DNA from: a virus
Direction: 5' to 3' (one strand)
DNA: 64,000 bases
IMG/VR virus record: IMGVR_UViG_3300031972_002122
Span: 1 to 64,000 of that record
Shown: positions 40,928 through 48,312 of the stretch, one piece after another
Position numbering within the stretch: the stretch's first letter is position 1
Layout of the letters: the number at the start of each line of letters is the position of its first letter
The notes under the pieces: generated by a model
What the model saw: the letters and a program-made list of their open reading frames with translations, nothing else
Database searches by the model: none
Told to the model about the DNA's origin: nothing
Position numbers and translations under genes: made by a program

Positions 40928-41404
40928 ATGCCTAGATTAGCACAACCTGATGTATTTCACCCTAGATTGCAATTCCGTTATACGTGGTTTACGTCCCACT
41001 TACCGGGCATCTCGATATACGCAAGGTCAGCTCAACAACCATCGTTTGATAATAATCCAGTTACGGTGGATTTTATGAGTAGTTATTACAAACTAAAAGG
41101 TAAGACTCGGTGGAATGACATCACACTGACATGTTACCAGTTTGAAGGGATTACTGGTCGGGAGTTATATCAGTATTTGAATAATGATCATTTTAATGTT
41201 AGCGATGCCGTAGAAAACTTTGCAGATGAATATAAACATAAGATGCAATTGTTTTTACTTAACCCATTGGGAGTTCCGACTGGGATATGGACGTTGGAGG
41301 GAGCATTTATTGCGAATGCGTCATGGGGTAGTATGGATTATGGGTCGGACGAAGTTATGGAATGTGAAATAACTATTTCATACGATTATGCGGAGTTTTT
41401 ATAA
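40928..41404 (+). CDS. Tail tube paralogue 2
   Basis: 158 aa from ATG 40928; the frame is open back to 40868 but that stretch is the terminator and promoter. Very close to paralogue 1: YARSAQQPSFDN and KGKTRWNDITL are identical, and a 26-nt stretch coding the latter is unchanged, indicating a fairly recent duplication. It also keeps GAFIANASWGSMDYGSDEV and ends EITISYDYAEFL. It may form a minority ring, a tube terminator, or a host-range or length variant. The ribosome site is weak (GAAGAGT). Confidence 0.85.
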   Translation: MPRLAQPDVFHPRLQFRYTWFTSHLPGISIYARSAQQPSFDNNPVTVDFMSSYYKLKGKTRWNDITLTCYQFEGITGRELYQYLNNDHFNVSDAVENFADEYKHKMQLFLLNPLGVPTGIWTLEGAFIANASWGSMDYGSDEVMECEITISYDYAEFL

Positions 41405-41415
41405 AAGGAAAAATA

Positions 41416-41907
41416 ATGGCAAGATTATCACCATCTAGTTATAAACCAATTTTACAATATCACTTCAGTGTGAATTTTACGAAATACCCACTTCAGTTGC
41501 CGTTGCAAAATACTGCAAATTATGCGCGGGGTACCGATTTACCGTCAGCGGATAATAATCCAGTATTGGTTGAGTATGGTAATACCTACATGTATGTGAA
41601 GGGTAAGACTCGATGGAATGCTATTACTATGCAATTTTATTCATTATCAGACCCAGATACGAATAAGCAGATGTGGGATTATTTAGGAGTCCATCAAGAT
41701 TCTGACACGGGAGCTGATAGTTTCAAGGCAGATTATGCTGGTGATGTTGCTATAACCCTATTAAATCCAGACGAAACACCTGTAGGGACATGGACACTAG
41801 TCAATGCGTTCATTTCGAATATTAACTGGGGTAATGTTGATTGGGCATCTGAAGATGTAATTCAGCCTGAGATTACATTTGTGTATGATCATGCGGTCTG
41901 GTCTTGA
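41416..41907 (+). CDS. Tail tube paralogue 3 (tube-initiator or cap candidate)
   Basis: 163 aa. Same fold pattern but more diverged: NTANYARGTDLPSADNNPVLV, YVKGKTRWNAITMQFYSL, TPVGTWTLVNAFISNINWG and FVYDHAVWS. An insertion PLQLPLQNTAN sits near the N-terminus. In T4 the tube-like proteins gp48 and gp54 initiate the tube on the baseplate, so this third copy might play such a part; that is inference. AAAAGGAAAA precedes the ATG. Confidence 0.78.
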   Translation: MARLSPSSYKPILQYHFSVNFTKYPLQLPLQNTANYARGTDLPSADNNPVLVEYGNTYMYVKGKTRWNAITMQFYSLSDPDTNKQMWDYLGVHQDSDTGADSFKADYAGDVAITLLNPDETPVGTWTLVNAFISNINWGNVDWASEDVIQPEITFVYDHAVWS

Positions 41908-41923
41908 TATAAATTATTTTACA

Positions 41924-41936
41924 TACTTATACAAAA
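41924..41936 (+). promoter_or_regulatory. Late-promoter-like motif with AGAGG
   Basis: TACTTATACAAAA followed by GAGGTAATTAGTT and the ATG at 41950. A one-base-shorter variant of the motif. Confidence 0.55.
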
Positions 41937-41949
41937 GAGGTAATTAGTT

Positions 41950-42873
41950 ATGACAAACGTTGTTAATCCAATCCCTAACGGGGATGCAAATGAGCGTGCG
42001 ACCGCTGAACAGTCGGTAGCAAATGCTCAGGCTGAAATTCAAAAAAGAATGGACGCGTTGAAATCTGGTGAAGCTACTCCAGAAGAATTTAAGGAAATAC
42101 ATAAGCAGGAAATTGTTGAGGGTAACAAAAAATCAAAATACCCGACACTTATCGTAGACTTGCCTAGTAAGGGATTGTTATACCCCGAAAACGATCCACT
42201 GTCGGCGGGTACCGTGGAGATGAAATATATGACCGCTAAGGAAGAAGATATTTTGACCACTGAATCTTATATTAAGAAAGGTGTGGTTTTGGATAAATTA
42301 TTTCAATCATTAATTATTTCAAAAATCAATTACGATAATATGCTGATCGGTGACCGAGACGCTGTCATGATAGCAGCTAGAATCTACGGGTATGGTGAGG
42401 AGTATACGACCAAAGTCACAAGTCCGTCTGGAAATACGATGACGGTACCTATCGATCTTAACGAGGTTCCACATAAAGAAATAGACGAATCCATGTATGT
42501 GGGGCGGGAGAATAAATTCTTCTATACAACTATGGACGGGACTGAGATTGAATTTAAACTATTGACCAACGGAGACCAGAAAGAAATTCAAGCTAATTTG
42601 AAGAAAGTTAGACGGGGTGACTCACGGGATACGCAACTTACTTCTAGATTGTACCAAATGATACAAGCCATTGGTGGGAACAGAGATCGTAAGTTTATTA
42701 AGACGTGGGTCGAAAATGACTTTAGAGCAATTGATAGTCGGAAGTTTCGAGAGTATGTGAATGAGATACAACCGGGCATCGACATGTCCATCGAAATTAT
42801 CGATGAGGACACGGGGGAGCCCTTTCGTACTAACATTGCCATCGGACTCGACTTTTTTTGGACTAACATTTGA
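41950..42873 (+). CDS. 26: Baseplate hub assembly protein (gp26-like)
   Basis: 307 aa. LIVDLPSKGLLYPENDPLS, GTVEMKYMTAKEEDILTTE and GVVLDKLFQSLIIS, then LLIGDRDAVMIAARIYGYG-like text, match proteins annotated as gp26-like hub or tail assembly factors in marine T4-like phages. The first 60 residues are a polar leader. The natural end ...GLDFFWTNI is close to the usual 'FFWP' end. The last codons include a run of seven T (42853-42859) where a +1 shift would extend the protein into the next frame. The pair of overlapping frames right before the tape measure resembles other tail assembly chaperones. Confidence 0.72.
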   Translation: MTNVVNPIPNGDANERATAEQSVANAQAEIQKRMDALKSGEATPEEFKEIHKQEIVEGNKKSKYPTLIVDLPSKGLLYPENDPLSAGTVEMKYMTAKEEDILTTESYIKKGVVLDKLFQSLIISKINYDNMLIGDRDAVMIAARIYGYGEEYTTKVTSPSGNTMTVPIDLNEVPHKEIDESMYVGRENKFFYTTMDGTEIEFKLLTNGDQKEIQANLKKVRRGDSRDTQLTSRLYQMIQAIGGNRDRKFIKTWVENDFRAIDSRKFREYVNEIQPGIDMSIEIIDEDTGEPFRTNIAIGLDFFWTNI

Positions 42874-43063
42874 GTATAACCAACGAGTCTACGACCAGAT
42901 ATTTGACATAGCATTTTACGGTCAGGGTGGAATGACGTACGATGAGGTATTTAATATGCCAGTTAATTTACGGTCGTATTACTACGCTAAACTTGCGGAT
43001 ATAATGGAGTCTAGGCGTAAAGATGCAGAGCAAGCGAAAAACAATGCGGGACGCAAACGATGA
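42761..43063 (+). CDS. Tail assembly protein, probable +1 frameshift extension (gp51-like)
   Basis: The open frame runs 42761-43063, but only the part after about 42860 looks coding: GLTFEYNQRVYDQIFDIAFYG, GMTYDEVFNMPVNLRSYYY and a charged KDAEQAKNNAGRKR tail. This resembles the small 'I-H-x-G-N-G-G-(F/Y) ... Y-x-M-P-V-x-L-R' proteins that precede tape measures in marine T4-like phages. The first 33 codons overlap the gp26-like gene and read as shadow sequence. No good start codon or ribosome site is present at the conserved boundary, so expression by +1 slippage on TTTTTTT (42853-42859) is likely; ATG 42803 is an alternative. Confidence 0.6.
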   Translation: MRYNRASTCPSKLSMRTRGSPFVLTLPSDSTFFGLTFEYNQRVYDQIFDIAFYGQGGMTYDEVFNMPVNLRSYYYAKLADIMESRRKDAEQAKNNAGRKR

Positions 43064-43081
43064 TGTTTGTCGTCCCGTTAA

Positions 43082-43094
43082 TATTTATTATAAA
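43082..43094 (+). promoter_or_regulatory. Late-promoter-like motif
   Basis: TATTTATTATAAA followed by GGACATTACA and the ATG at 43105. Confidence 0.65.
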
Positions 43095-43104
43095 GGACAT
43101 TACA

Positions 43105-43368
43105 ATGGCTGATAAAATTAAAGTATATACCGAGGGTGTTTTCTCGTCAATTCTTAAGATGATTGGTGGTGGGAAGTTTCGAAAGGAAATGAGAAAGATA
43201 GAGAAGATGGCTAAAGACGATCCAGAGTTACAGGCATCGATAGAATCCGTTGCCAATCAAAATAAAGAACTACAACGTAGAATAAAGAATTTCTGCAAGC
43301 GAAATCCTCACCACGATATCTGTACAGGGAAGGGTGGGAAGTCTAAATTGATAGATGTGGAATATTAA
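43105..43368 (+). CDS. Hypothetical small basic virion-region protein
   Basis: 87 aa from ATG 43105, set by the late promoter motif and AAGGA upstream. Basic and helical: GVFSSILKMIGGGKFRKEM, then a coiled coil (KEMRKIEKMAKDDPELQAS, NQNKELQRRIKNFCKR) and a C-x8-C pair near the end (NFCKRNPHHDICTGKG). No family is recognised. It lies between the chaperone-like pair and the tape measure and may help tail assembly. Confidence 0.5.
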   Translation: MADKIKVYTEGVFSSILKMIGGGKFRKEMRKIEKMAKDDPELQASIESVANQNKELQRRIKNFCKRNPHHDICTGKGGKSKLIDVEY

Positions 43369-43383
43369 ATAGGAGTATAAATT

Positions 43384-46300
43384 TTGGCACTCGACCCGAA
43401 AACTGTAGCAGAACTTAATAGAATTATCAAGATACTTGCCTCAACTGGTAGTGAGGTTGGTAATAAGTCTCGTGAACTAGTCACGTTGATGTACGCAATC
43501 CAACAGGGATTTGTTGACGTCGGCGACAAGATGGATCAGGTATTATCTGATGTTGCTAGTGGTAAGTTTGAGAAAAAGAACTTCACGGCGTATGTTAAGA
43601 CGTTGGGTGTCACGAAAAAACAGTTAGTAGCTATCAGAAACATCCACGCAGAGGTTGGGAAGTTGACTGATGACCAGATTATAAAAGCTCGGGACTATGG
43701 TAGAATTCTCGATGATATAAACTCTAGCGATCGTGAGCGATATGATCTAACCACACTTACGTTAAGTGCGTTCGACAACATGAATTCCCAATTGAAGCAA
43801 CAACGTAAACTGGTCGATTCGATTGGTATCTCGTTCGGGGACAACGCTGGCTTGATTAATAAACAAATAAAGAAACATAAAGAACTGAGTAATGTGTTTC
43901 AGAACGAATTCCTACCAACTAAAGAGATTGAAGATCATTTATCAACTATAAATGACGTTGTTGATAATATTACTGGTAATAAATTTACACTAGAGGGGAT
44001 CGGGACTGTATCACCAGACGAAGCAATTAACGTTTTAGGTACTATATCTGATGAGCAACTTAGATTACTTCAAGTTGAGGCAGATGTTCGTAAGAAAAAA
44101 TTAAAAGAGTTTGCTGCTTATGCTTCGGGAAAAACTATTGATATTAAAACTGGTGAGATTTTCGGAAAAGATAAATTTAAAGCACTAAGTGGTGCTGCGT
44201 TGGCGAGTACTGACAAGATGCTCGAAAAGATGACAGCTAACTATGAGTCGATCGTTGAGCAAGCAATTGAACATGGTAGCCTGACAGAAGAGTTATTGGA
44301 TGGGTTGACGGATATTGAGAAAGAAGCTGTTAAGCACTTATACGTCATAACCGACGCCAATCAGATATATGAGAAGCAGTTAGAATTAACGAAAGAGAAT
44401 GCCAAGCATTTACTGAAATTCAGACCAGCACTAAGTGCTGCCGAGGATGCTTCGCGTGGGTTTGCTAACAGTTTAAAGGGTGCACTGGATGTTATTCCAA
44501 AGGGATTGCAAAAAATATTAGGTATAGAAAATGCTGTAGCTGACGTGGAAGCGTCTGGTAAAAAGGCTATTGGAGTATTCAAATCGAAGTTGATAGAAAC
44601 TGGTAGTGCTTCAGAAGCTGTCGGTGCGTCGATTAAAGCTTGGGGTAGAGGTATTAGTAGCTCCGTTGGATTCCTAGGTGGATTCGTAATACTATTAGGT
44701 GGATTATTTAAGTTAACTTCATCCATAGAGGGAAAATACAAAGATTTAGCACATCATCTTCACATATCTACAGGACAGGCTAAAGAGCTATATGCGGCTA
44801 ATTTGAAATTGGTAGCATCACAGAAGAACCAATTCTTGACGCTAAAGGACATATCAGACGTTCAGGCGGCTTATGTGCATGCGACTGGGCAAGTATTCGA
44901 TTTAACAGAGAAGGGCGGTCAGAAGCTCGCTATGAGCCTCGGTGAAATGGGTAAAGCGTTTGGGTATGGTGCCGAAACTGCCGTGGAAATATATGAAGTG
45001 TTCTCACAACTAGGTGCTGATAAGAAATTAGCGAATAAATTGCAGGCAGAATTGGGATTCATGAGTGAGATGGCAGGGCTATCTCCAAATATTATAGCAC
45101 ATGATCTTATAGAGTCTGCCGATATTGTAGCTACCTATTTTGGCGGAATGCCAGAAGCTGCTGGTAGAGCGGCTATCGAGGTACGTCGAATGGGTATGAA
45201 CCTGAAAACGGCTGGTGAGATATCTAGGAAGATGACACATGGGATGGAAGGGTTCATGACTGATATGTTTGAACTCGCAGCTATGGGTGGCCCAGACCTC
45301 TCCGCGGCGTTCGAACTCGGAGTCCGTGGCGATATCGAAGGGATGACAAAAGCTATTATGGAAAGTATCGGATCGTTAAGTGAATTTAACGATATGGACT
45401 TTTTACAAAAAGAAAAAATAGCAGCAACATTGGGAATGACTTCAGCCGAACTTGGTAAATCACTCATGTTGCGTGAAAAAATGGCTGGTATGAGTAAGAC
45501 TGAGCAGGATATTGTAAACTCTAATTTAGCATCGTTCGGTAATATAGCTGATATGGATCAGCAAGCAATTCGAGATAGAATAGCACAAGTTGAATCAACT
45601 CAGCGGCTGACAGTTGCGTGGGACAAAATTAAGGCGGTGTTTATTAAAGCTTTACTCCCAGCGGTTGAATCATTCGCTGATATGTTGACTGGAGCAGCAC
45701 CCGCAATCAATGCTATAATATGGGGGTTAGGTATTGTAGCCAAATTGGTGAAGGGTATATCGTGGTTTGTGGGTGGTATGTTAACTCCATTTAAAACAAT
45801 ATCTGGTATAGTTGACGGAACAACCGAAGGGTTGGAAGGCGTATTAAAAACATTAGGATCGATATTTATAGCATGGAAACTTTTAATAAAGCCTGCCTTC
45901 AAGTTCGTTAGACTTCTTAGAAATGGGAAAGGTATAATTAAATCAATGGGTGCATTCACGAAACCACTAGGTAGTATATTTTCTAAGATAATACCTAAAG
46001 GTTTCATGAAATCACTGGGCGGTATAAAATCCAAAGTTGGTGAATTATTATCAATGTCGGGTGGTAAGGGTGGCGGTGTGTCTGGGACTGTAACTGAGAC
46101 ATTGGCTGGGACTGTAACTGAGAAAGTCAAGGGTGGTAAGGCGAGTGGTATGGTTCCCGAGGTAGATTTACCCAAAGCTACTAGGGGGGCGGATAAAGTT
46201 AAATCTGGAATGGGTGACAACTTACGTAATTTCTTCAGTGGGTTGGGTGATGGATTAAAATCTATGAGTGGCACTAAAGTATTATCTGGCGCACTCAATC

Positions 46301-47460
46301 TAATCCCAGCATCGATTGGACTTGTGACAATGATACCCGGTGTCGTTGGTGCCAAACTAATATCAATGATAGATGGGGGTAGGTTAGAAAGTGGTCTCGC
46401 TGGAATGGCTAAGGGTTTGAGTGTGATGGGTAAAGGTAAAGTATTAGTTGGAAGTTTAGCACTGATAGCTGCCAGTGTCGGGTTTATAGCAATGATTCCT
46501 GCATCGATTGGTATGGCATTGTTGGGTGCTACAGCTCCATTAGCTGCCGCTGGGTTGGCTGTATTGGGACCGGCAATTGCAACATTCGGTGGGATTATGA
46601 TGTCTGGGGCTGGTGCCGTTGGATTGATAGCATTTGTTGCTGCTGCTATAGGATTGGGATATGCATTAAAATTAGCAGCTCCAGCGATCGCAGCATTTAT
46701 TCCAATAGTGGAGACATTTGGTACCATCATTCGCGCTGCATTTGATGGTCTAGGTACGGTTATAACTTCGATTGCAACTGGATTTGCAACTATGATGAAA
46801 GCTGTTACTATGGAACGTGTGGTAGCTATGACTGCGATGGGGCCAGCACTTATGAGTGCTGCCGCTGGTATTTTAGCAATTTCTGCGGCTATGGCTGGTG
46901 GATCGATAGCATCATTTTTCGGTGGTCGAGTATTAGATGATTTGGAATCATTGGCATCTATCGCAAATCCATTAGGTATAGCATCTAAAGCAATCGCATT
47001 ATTAGGTGAATCAATTAGACATTTAACTGAGGCATTAGCTGCAGCAGACTTCACTAAGCTGAGTGAATTCGAAAAACTTAAGGGAATAGCTGAGAATGTT
47101 GGTATTGGATTCAAAATGCGTGGTGGGGATGCTGGTGTAATACAACCCCCATCGTCAGAGTCTACAGCACAAAACGTGGCGGTGGCAGAACCACCAGCAC
47201 CAGAAACTACCGCACAGAATGTAGTTATTAAAGAGGTACCAGTATCGACAACTCAAGAATCGAGCACTACACTCGATCCAATACAACAAGCTGTTTCTGG
47301 GTTTGGGAGTGGTGGTAGTACTAAAAAGATTGAGTTGTTACTTGGTCAATTGATAAATGAGATGCGTGGGTTGAATCAACGACCGATTGTTGTTGATTTT
47401 GGTGATGGGACGTTGAAGACCTTAAACCAGAAGATGAAAGGAATGAATAATAATAGGTAA
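43384..47460 (+). CDS. Tail tape measure protein
   Basis: 1358 aa, TTG start with AGGAG 9 nt upstream. Sets tail length and occupies the tube lumen. Long helical N-terminal part (about 1-400, LNRIIKILASTGSEVGNKS), a hydrophobic segment at about 420-445 (SSVGFLGGFVILLGGLFKL), a folded section with GYGAETAVEIYEVFSQLGA, and a long Gly/Ala/Ile-rich membrane-like stretch (about 970-1110, VGFIAMIPASIGMALLGAT). The final part is Pro/Ser-rich with a small helical end. Its length is well over T4 gp29 (590 aa). Position after the assembly-chaperone pair and before baseplate genes supports the call. Confidence 0.88.
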   Translation: MALDPKTVAELNRIIKILASTGSEVGNKSRELVTLMYAIQQGFVDVGDKMDQVLSDVASGKFEKKNFTAYVKTLGVTKKQLVAIRNIHAEVGKLTDDQIIKARDYGRILDDINSSDRERYDLTTLTLSAFDNMNSQLKQQRKLVDSIGISFGDNAGLINKQIKKHKELSNVFQNEFLPTKEIEDHLSTINDVVDNITGNKFTLEGIGTVSPDEAINVLGTISDEQLRLLQVEADVRKKKLKEFAAYASGKTIDIKTGEIFGKDKFKALSGAALASTDKMLEKMTANYESIVEQAIEHGSLTEELLDGLTDIEKEAVKHLYVITDANQIYEKQLELTKENAKHLLKFRPALSAAEDASRGFANSLKGALDVIPKGLQKILGIENAVADVEASGKKAIGVFKSKLIETGSASEAVGASIKAWGRGISSSVGFLGGFVILLGGLFKLTSSIEGKYKDLAHHLHISTGQAKELYAANLKLVASQKNQFLTLKDISDVQAAYVHATGQVFDLTEKGGQKLAMSLGEMGKAFGYGAETAVEIYEVFSQLGADKKLANKLQAELGFMSEMAGLSPNIIAHDLIESADIVATYFGGMPEAAGRAAIEVRRMGMNLKTAGEISRKMTHGMEGFMTDMFELAAMGGPDLSAAFELGVRGDIEGMTKAIMESIGSLSEFNDMDFLQKEKIAATLGMTSAELGKSLMLREKMAGMSKTEQDIVNSNLASFGNIADMDQQAIRDRIAQVESTQRLTVAWDKIKAVFIKALLPAVESFADMLTGAAPAINAIIWGLGIVAKLVKGISWFVGGMLTPFKTISGIVDGTTEGLEGVLKTLGSIFIAWKLLIKPAFKFVRLLRNGKGIIKSMGAFTKPLGSIFSKIIPKGFMKSLGGIKSKVGELLSMSGGKGGGVSGTVTETLAGTVTEKVKGGKASGMVPEVDLPKATRGADKVKSGMGDNLRNFFSGLGDGLKSMSGTKVLSGALNLIPASIGLVTMIPGVVGAKLISMIDGGRLESGLAGMAKGLSVMGKGKVLVGSLALIAASVGFIAMIPASIGMALLGATAPLAAAGLAVLGPAIATFGGIMMSGAGAVGLIAFVAAAIGLGYALKLAAPAIAAFIPIVETFGTIIRAAFDGLGTVITSIATGFATMMKAVTMERVVAMTAMGPALMSAAAGILAISAAMAGGSIASFFGGRVLDDLESLASIANPLGIASKAIALLGESIRHLTEALAAADFTKLSEFEKLKGIAENVGIGFKMRGGDAGVIQPPSSESTAQNVAVAEPPAPETTAQNVVIKEVPVSTTQESSTTLDPIQQAVSGFGSGGSTKKIELLLGQLINEMRGLNQRPIVVDFGDGTLKTLNQKMKGMNNNR

Positions 47461-47465
47461 TTTTT

Positions 47466-47996
47466 ATGCCAAGACCTAGAGGTGGATTAGGATCGGAATT
47501 GTTTTACTTTAGACCAGCGTTGCCCGGGAAGGGGCTTCAGCCTAAGATATCATTTGATGCTCATATCACTGGTTTGACGGACTCTAGTAGCCCGGGGTGG
47601 GGTGAAAGTTATGACATGGGTCGACCCGATCCAGTCATGACATATGGTAATATGTCTAGAAATATTAATATATCGTTCATAGTAACTTCAGTTTCTAAAG
47701 AAGAGCAGACAATAAATTACTTGAAACTTAGAAACTTAGCTAATTTAACTTACCCAATATATGAGCAGGGTAAGGGGTATAACGCTCCACATGTGTATTA
47801 CGGTGTTGGGTTTCACTTGAAAGGGTATGGTATTCTCACGTCAATTGATTTTACGTGGGACGGTCAACAGCCGTGGACTGGAACTCCGCCTAGACCATTA
47901 TTTACGGACGTTACATTAAATATTCGTGTACTTGGTGATGATGCTGGGCAGCGACCAGAGTATCTTAATGGTGATTATAATTATTTTGGGGATTAA
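47466..47996 (+). CDS. Baseplate protein (tube-initiator / gp48-54-type candidate)
   Basis: 176 aa. RNINISFIVTSVSKEEQTI, KLRNLANLTYPIYEQGKGY, HLKGYGILTSIDFTWDGQQ and FTDVTLNIRVLG resemble the tail-tube-fold baseplate proteins that sit between tape measure and LysM protein in many myophages ('L..l.yP.y......PP.v.v.iG..lkG.v.sv.i.W'). I infer a tube-initiation role. The next gene, 2 nt away, carries the LysM domain. Confidence 0.58.
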   Translation: MPRPRGGLGSELFYFRPALPGKGLQPKISFDAHITGLTDSSSPGWGESYDMGRPDPVMTYGNMSRNINISFIVTSVSKEEQTINYLKLRNLANLTYPIYEQGKGYNAPHVYYGVGFHLKGYGILTSIDFTWDGQQPWTGTPPRPLFTDVTLNIRVLGDDAGQRPEYLNGDYNYFGD

Positions 47997-47998
47997 TA

Positions 47999-48307
47999 AT
48001 GCAGAGATACGAGAAATATGCAAACATAATAAAAACCGAGACGCAGCGAAAGCGTAGATACAGTACTATGTACTACCCATCTATTGAACGAAAGACTTCG
48101 GATATATACATAATTACTAGAAATAACGATCGGCTAGATTTACTTGCTAATAATTATTATGGTGATCCTAGATTGTGGGTTATTTTGGCGAAAGCTAACA
48201 AATTACATGCTGGGACGCTTAGGATACCAGCGGGTAGTCGACTGCGAATACCATACCCGTTAGATCGTGGTGATGTATTCAAACAATTTACAGATAAACA
48301 ATTTTAA
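47999..48307 (+). CDS. LysM-domain baseplate wedge protein (gp53-like)
   Basis: 102 aa. YPSIERKTSDIYIITRNND then RLDLLANNYYGDPRLWVIL, LAKANKLHAGTLRIPAGSR and LRIPYPLDRG form a LysM-type repeat with the usual 'ITxxxDRLDxLAxxYYGDxxLWWxIAxxN' text. T4 gp53 and many baseplate hubs carry such a domain to lock baseplate parts. Short gene, complete domain. It sits between a tube-initiator candidate and the hub. Confidence 0.78.
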   Translation: MQRYEKYANIIKTETQRKRRYSTMYYPSIERKTSDIYIITRNNDRLDLLANNYYGDPRLWVILAKANKLHAGTLRIPAGSRLRIPYPLDRGDVFKQFTDKQF

Positions 48308-48312
48308 AAGTT

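Noticed and set aside
45600-47114. 504-codon open frame on the - strand
   Set aside because: It mirrors the Ala/Gly/Ile-rich tape measure gene; its translation is Pro/Asn/Ile low-complexity, and there is no promoter or ribosome site. A shadow.
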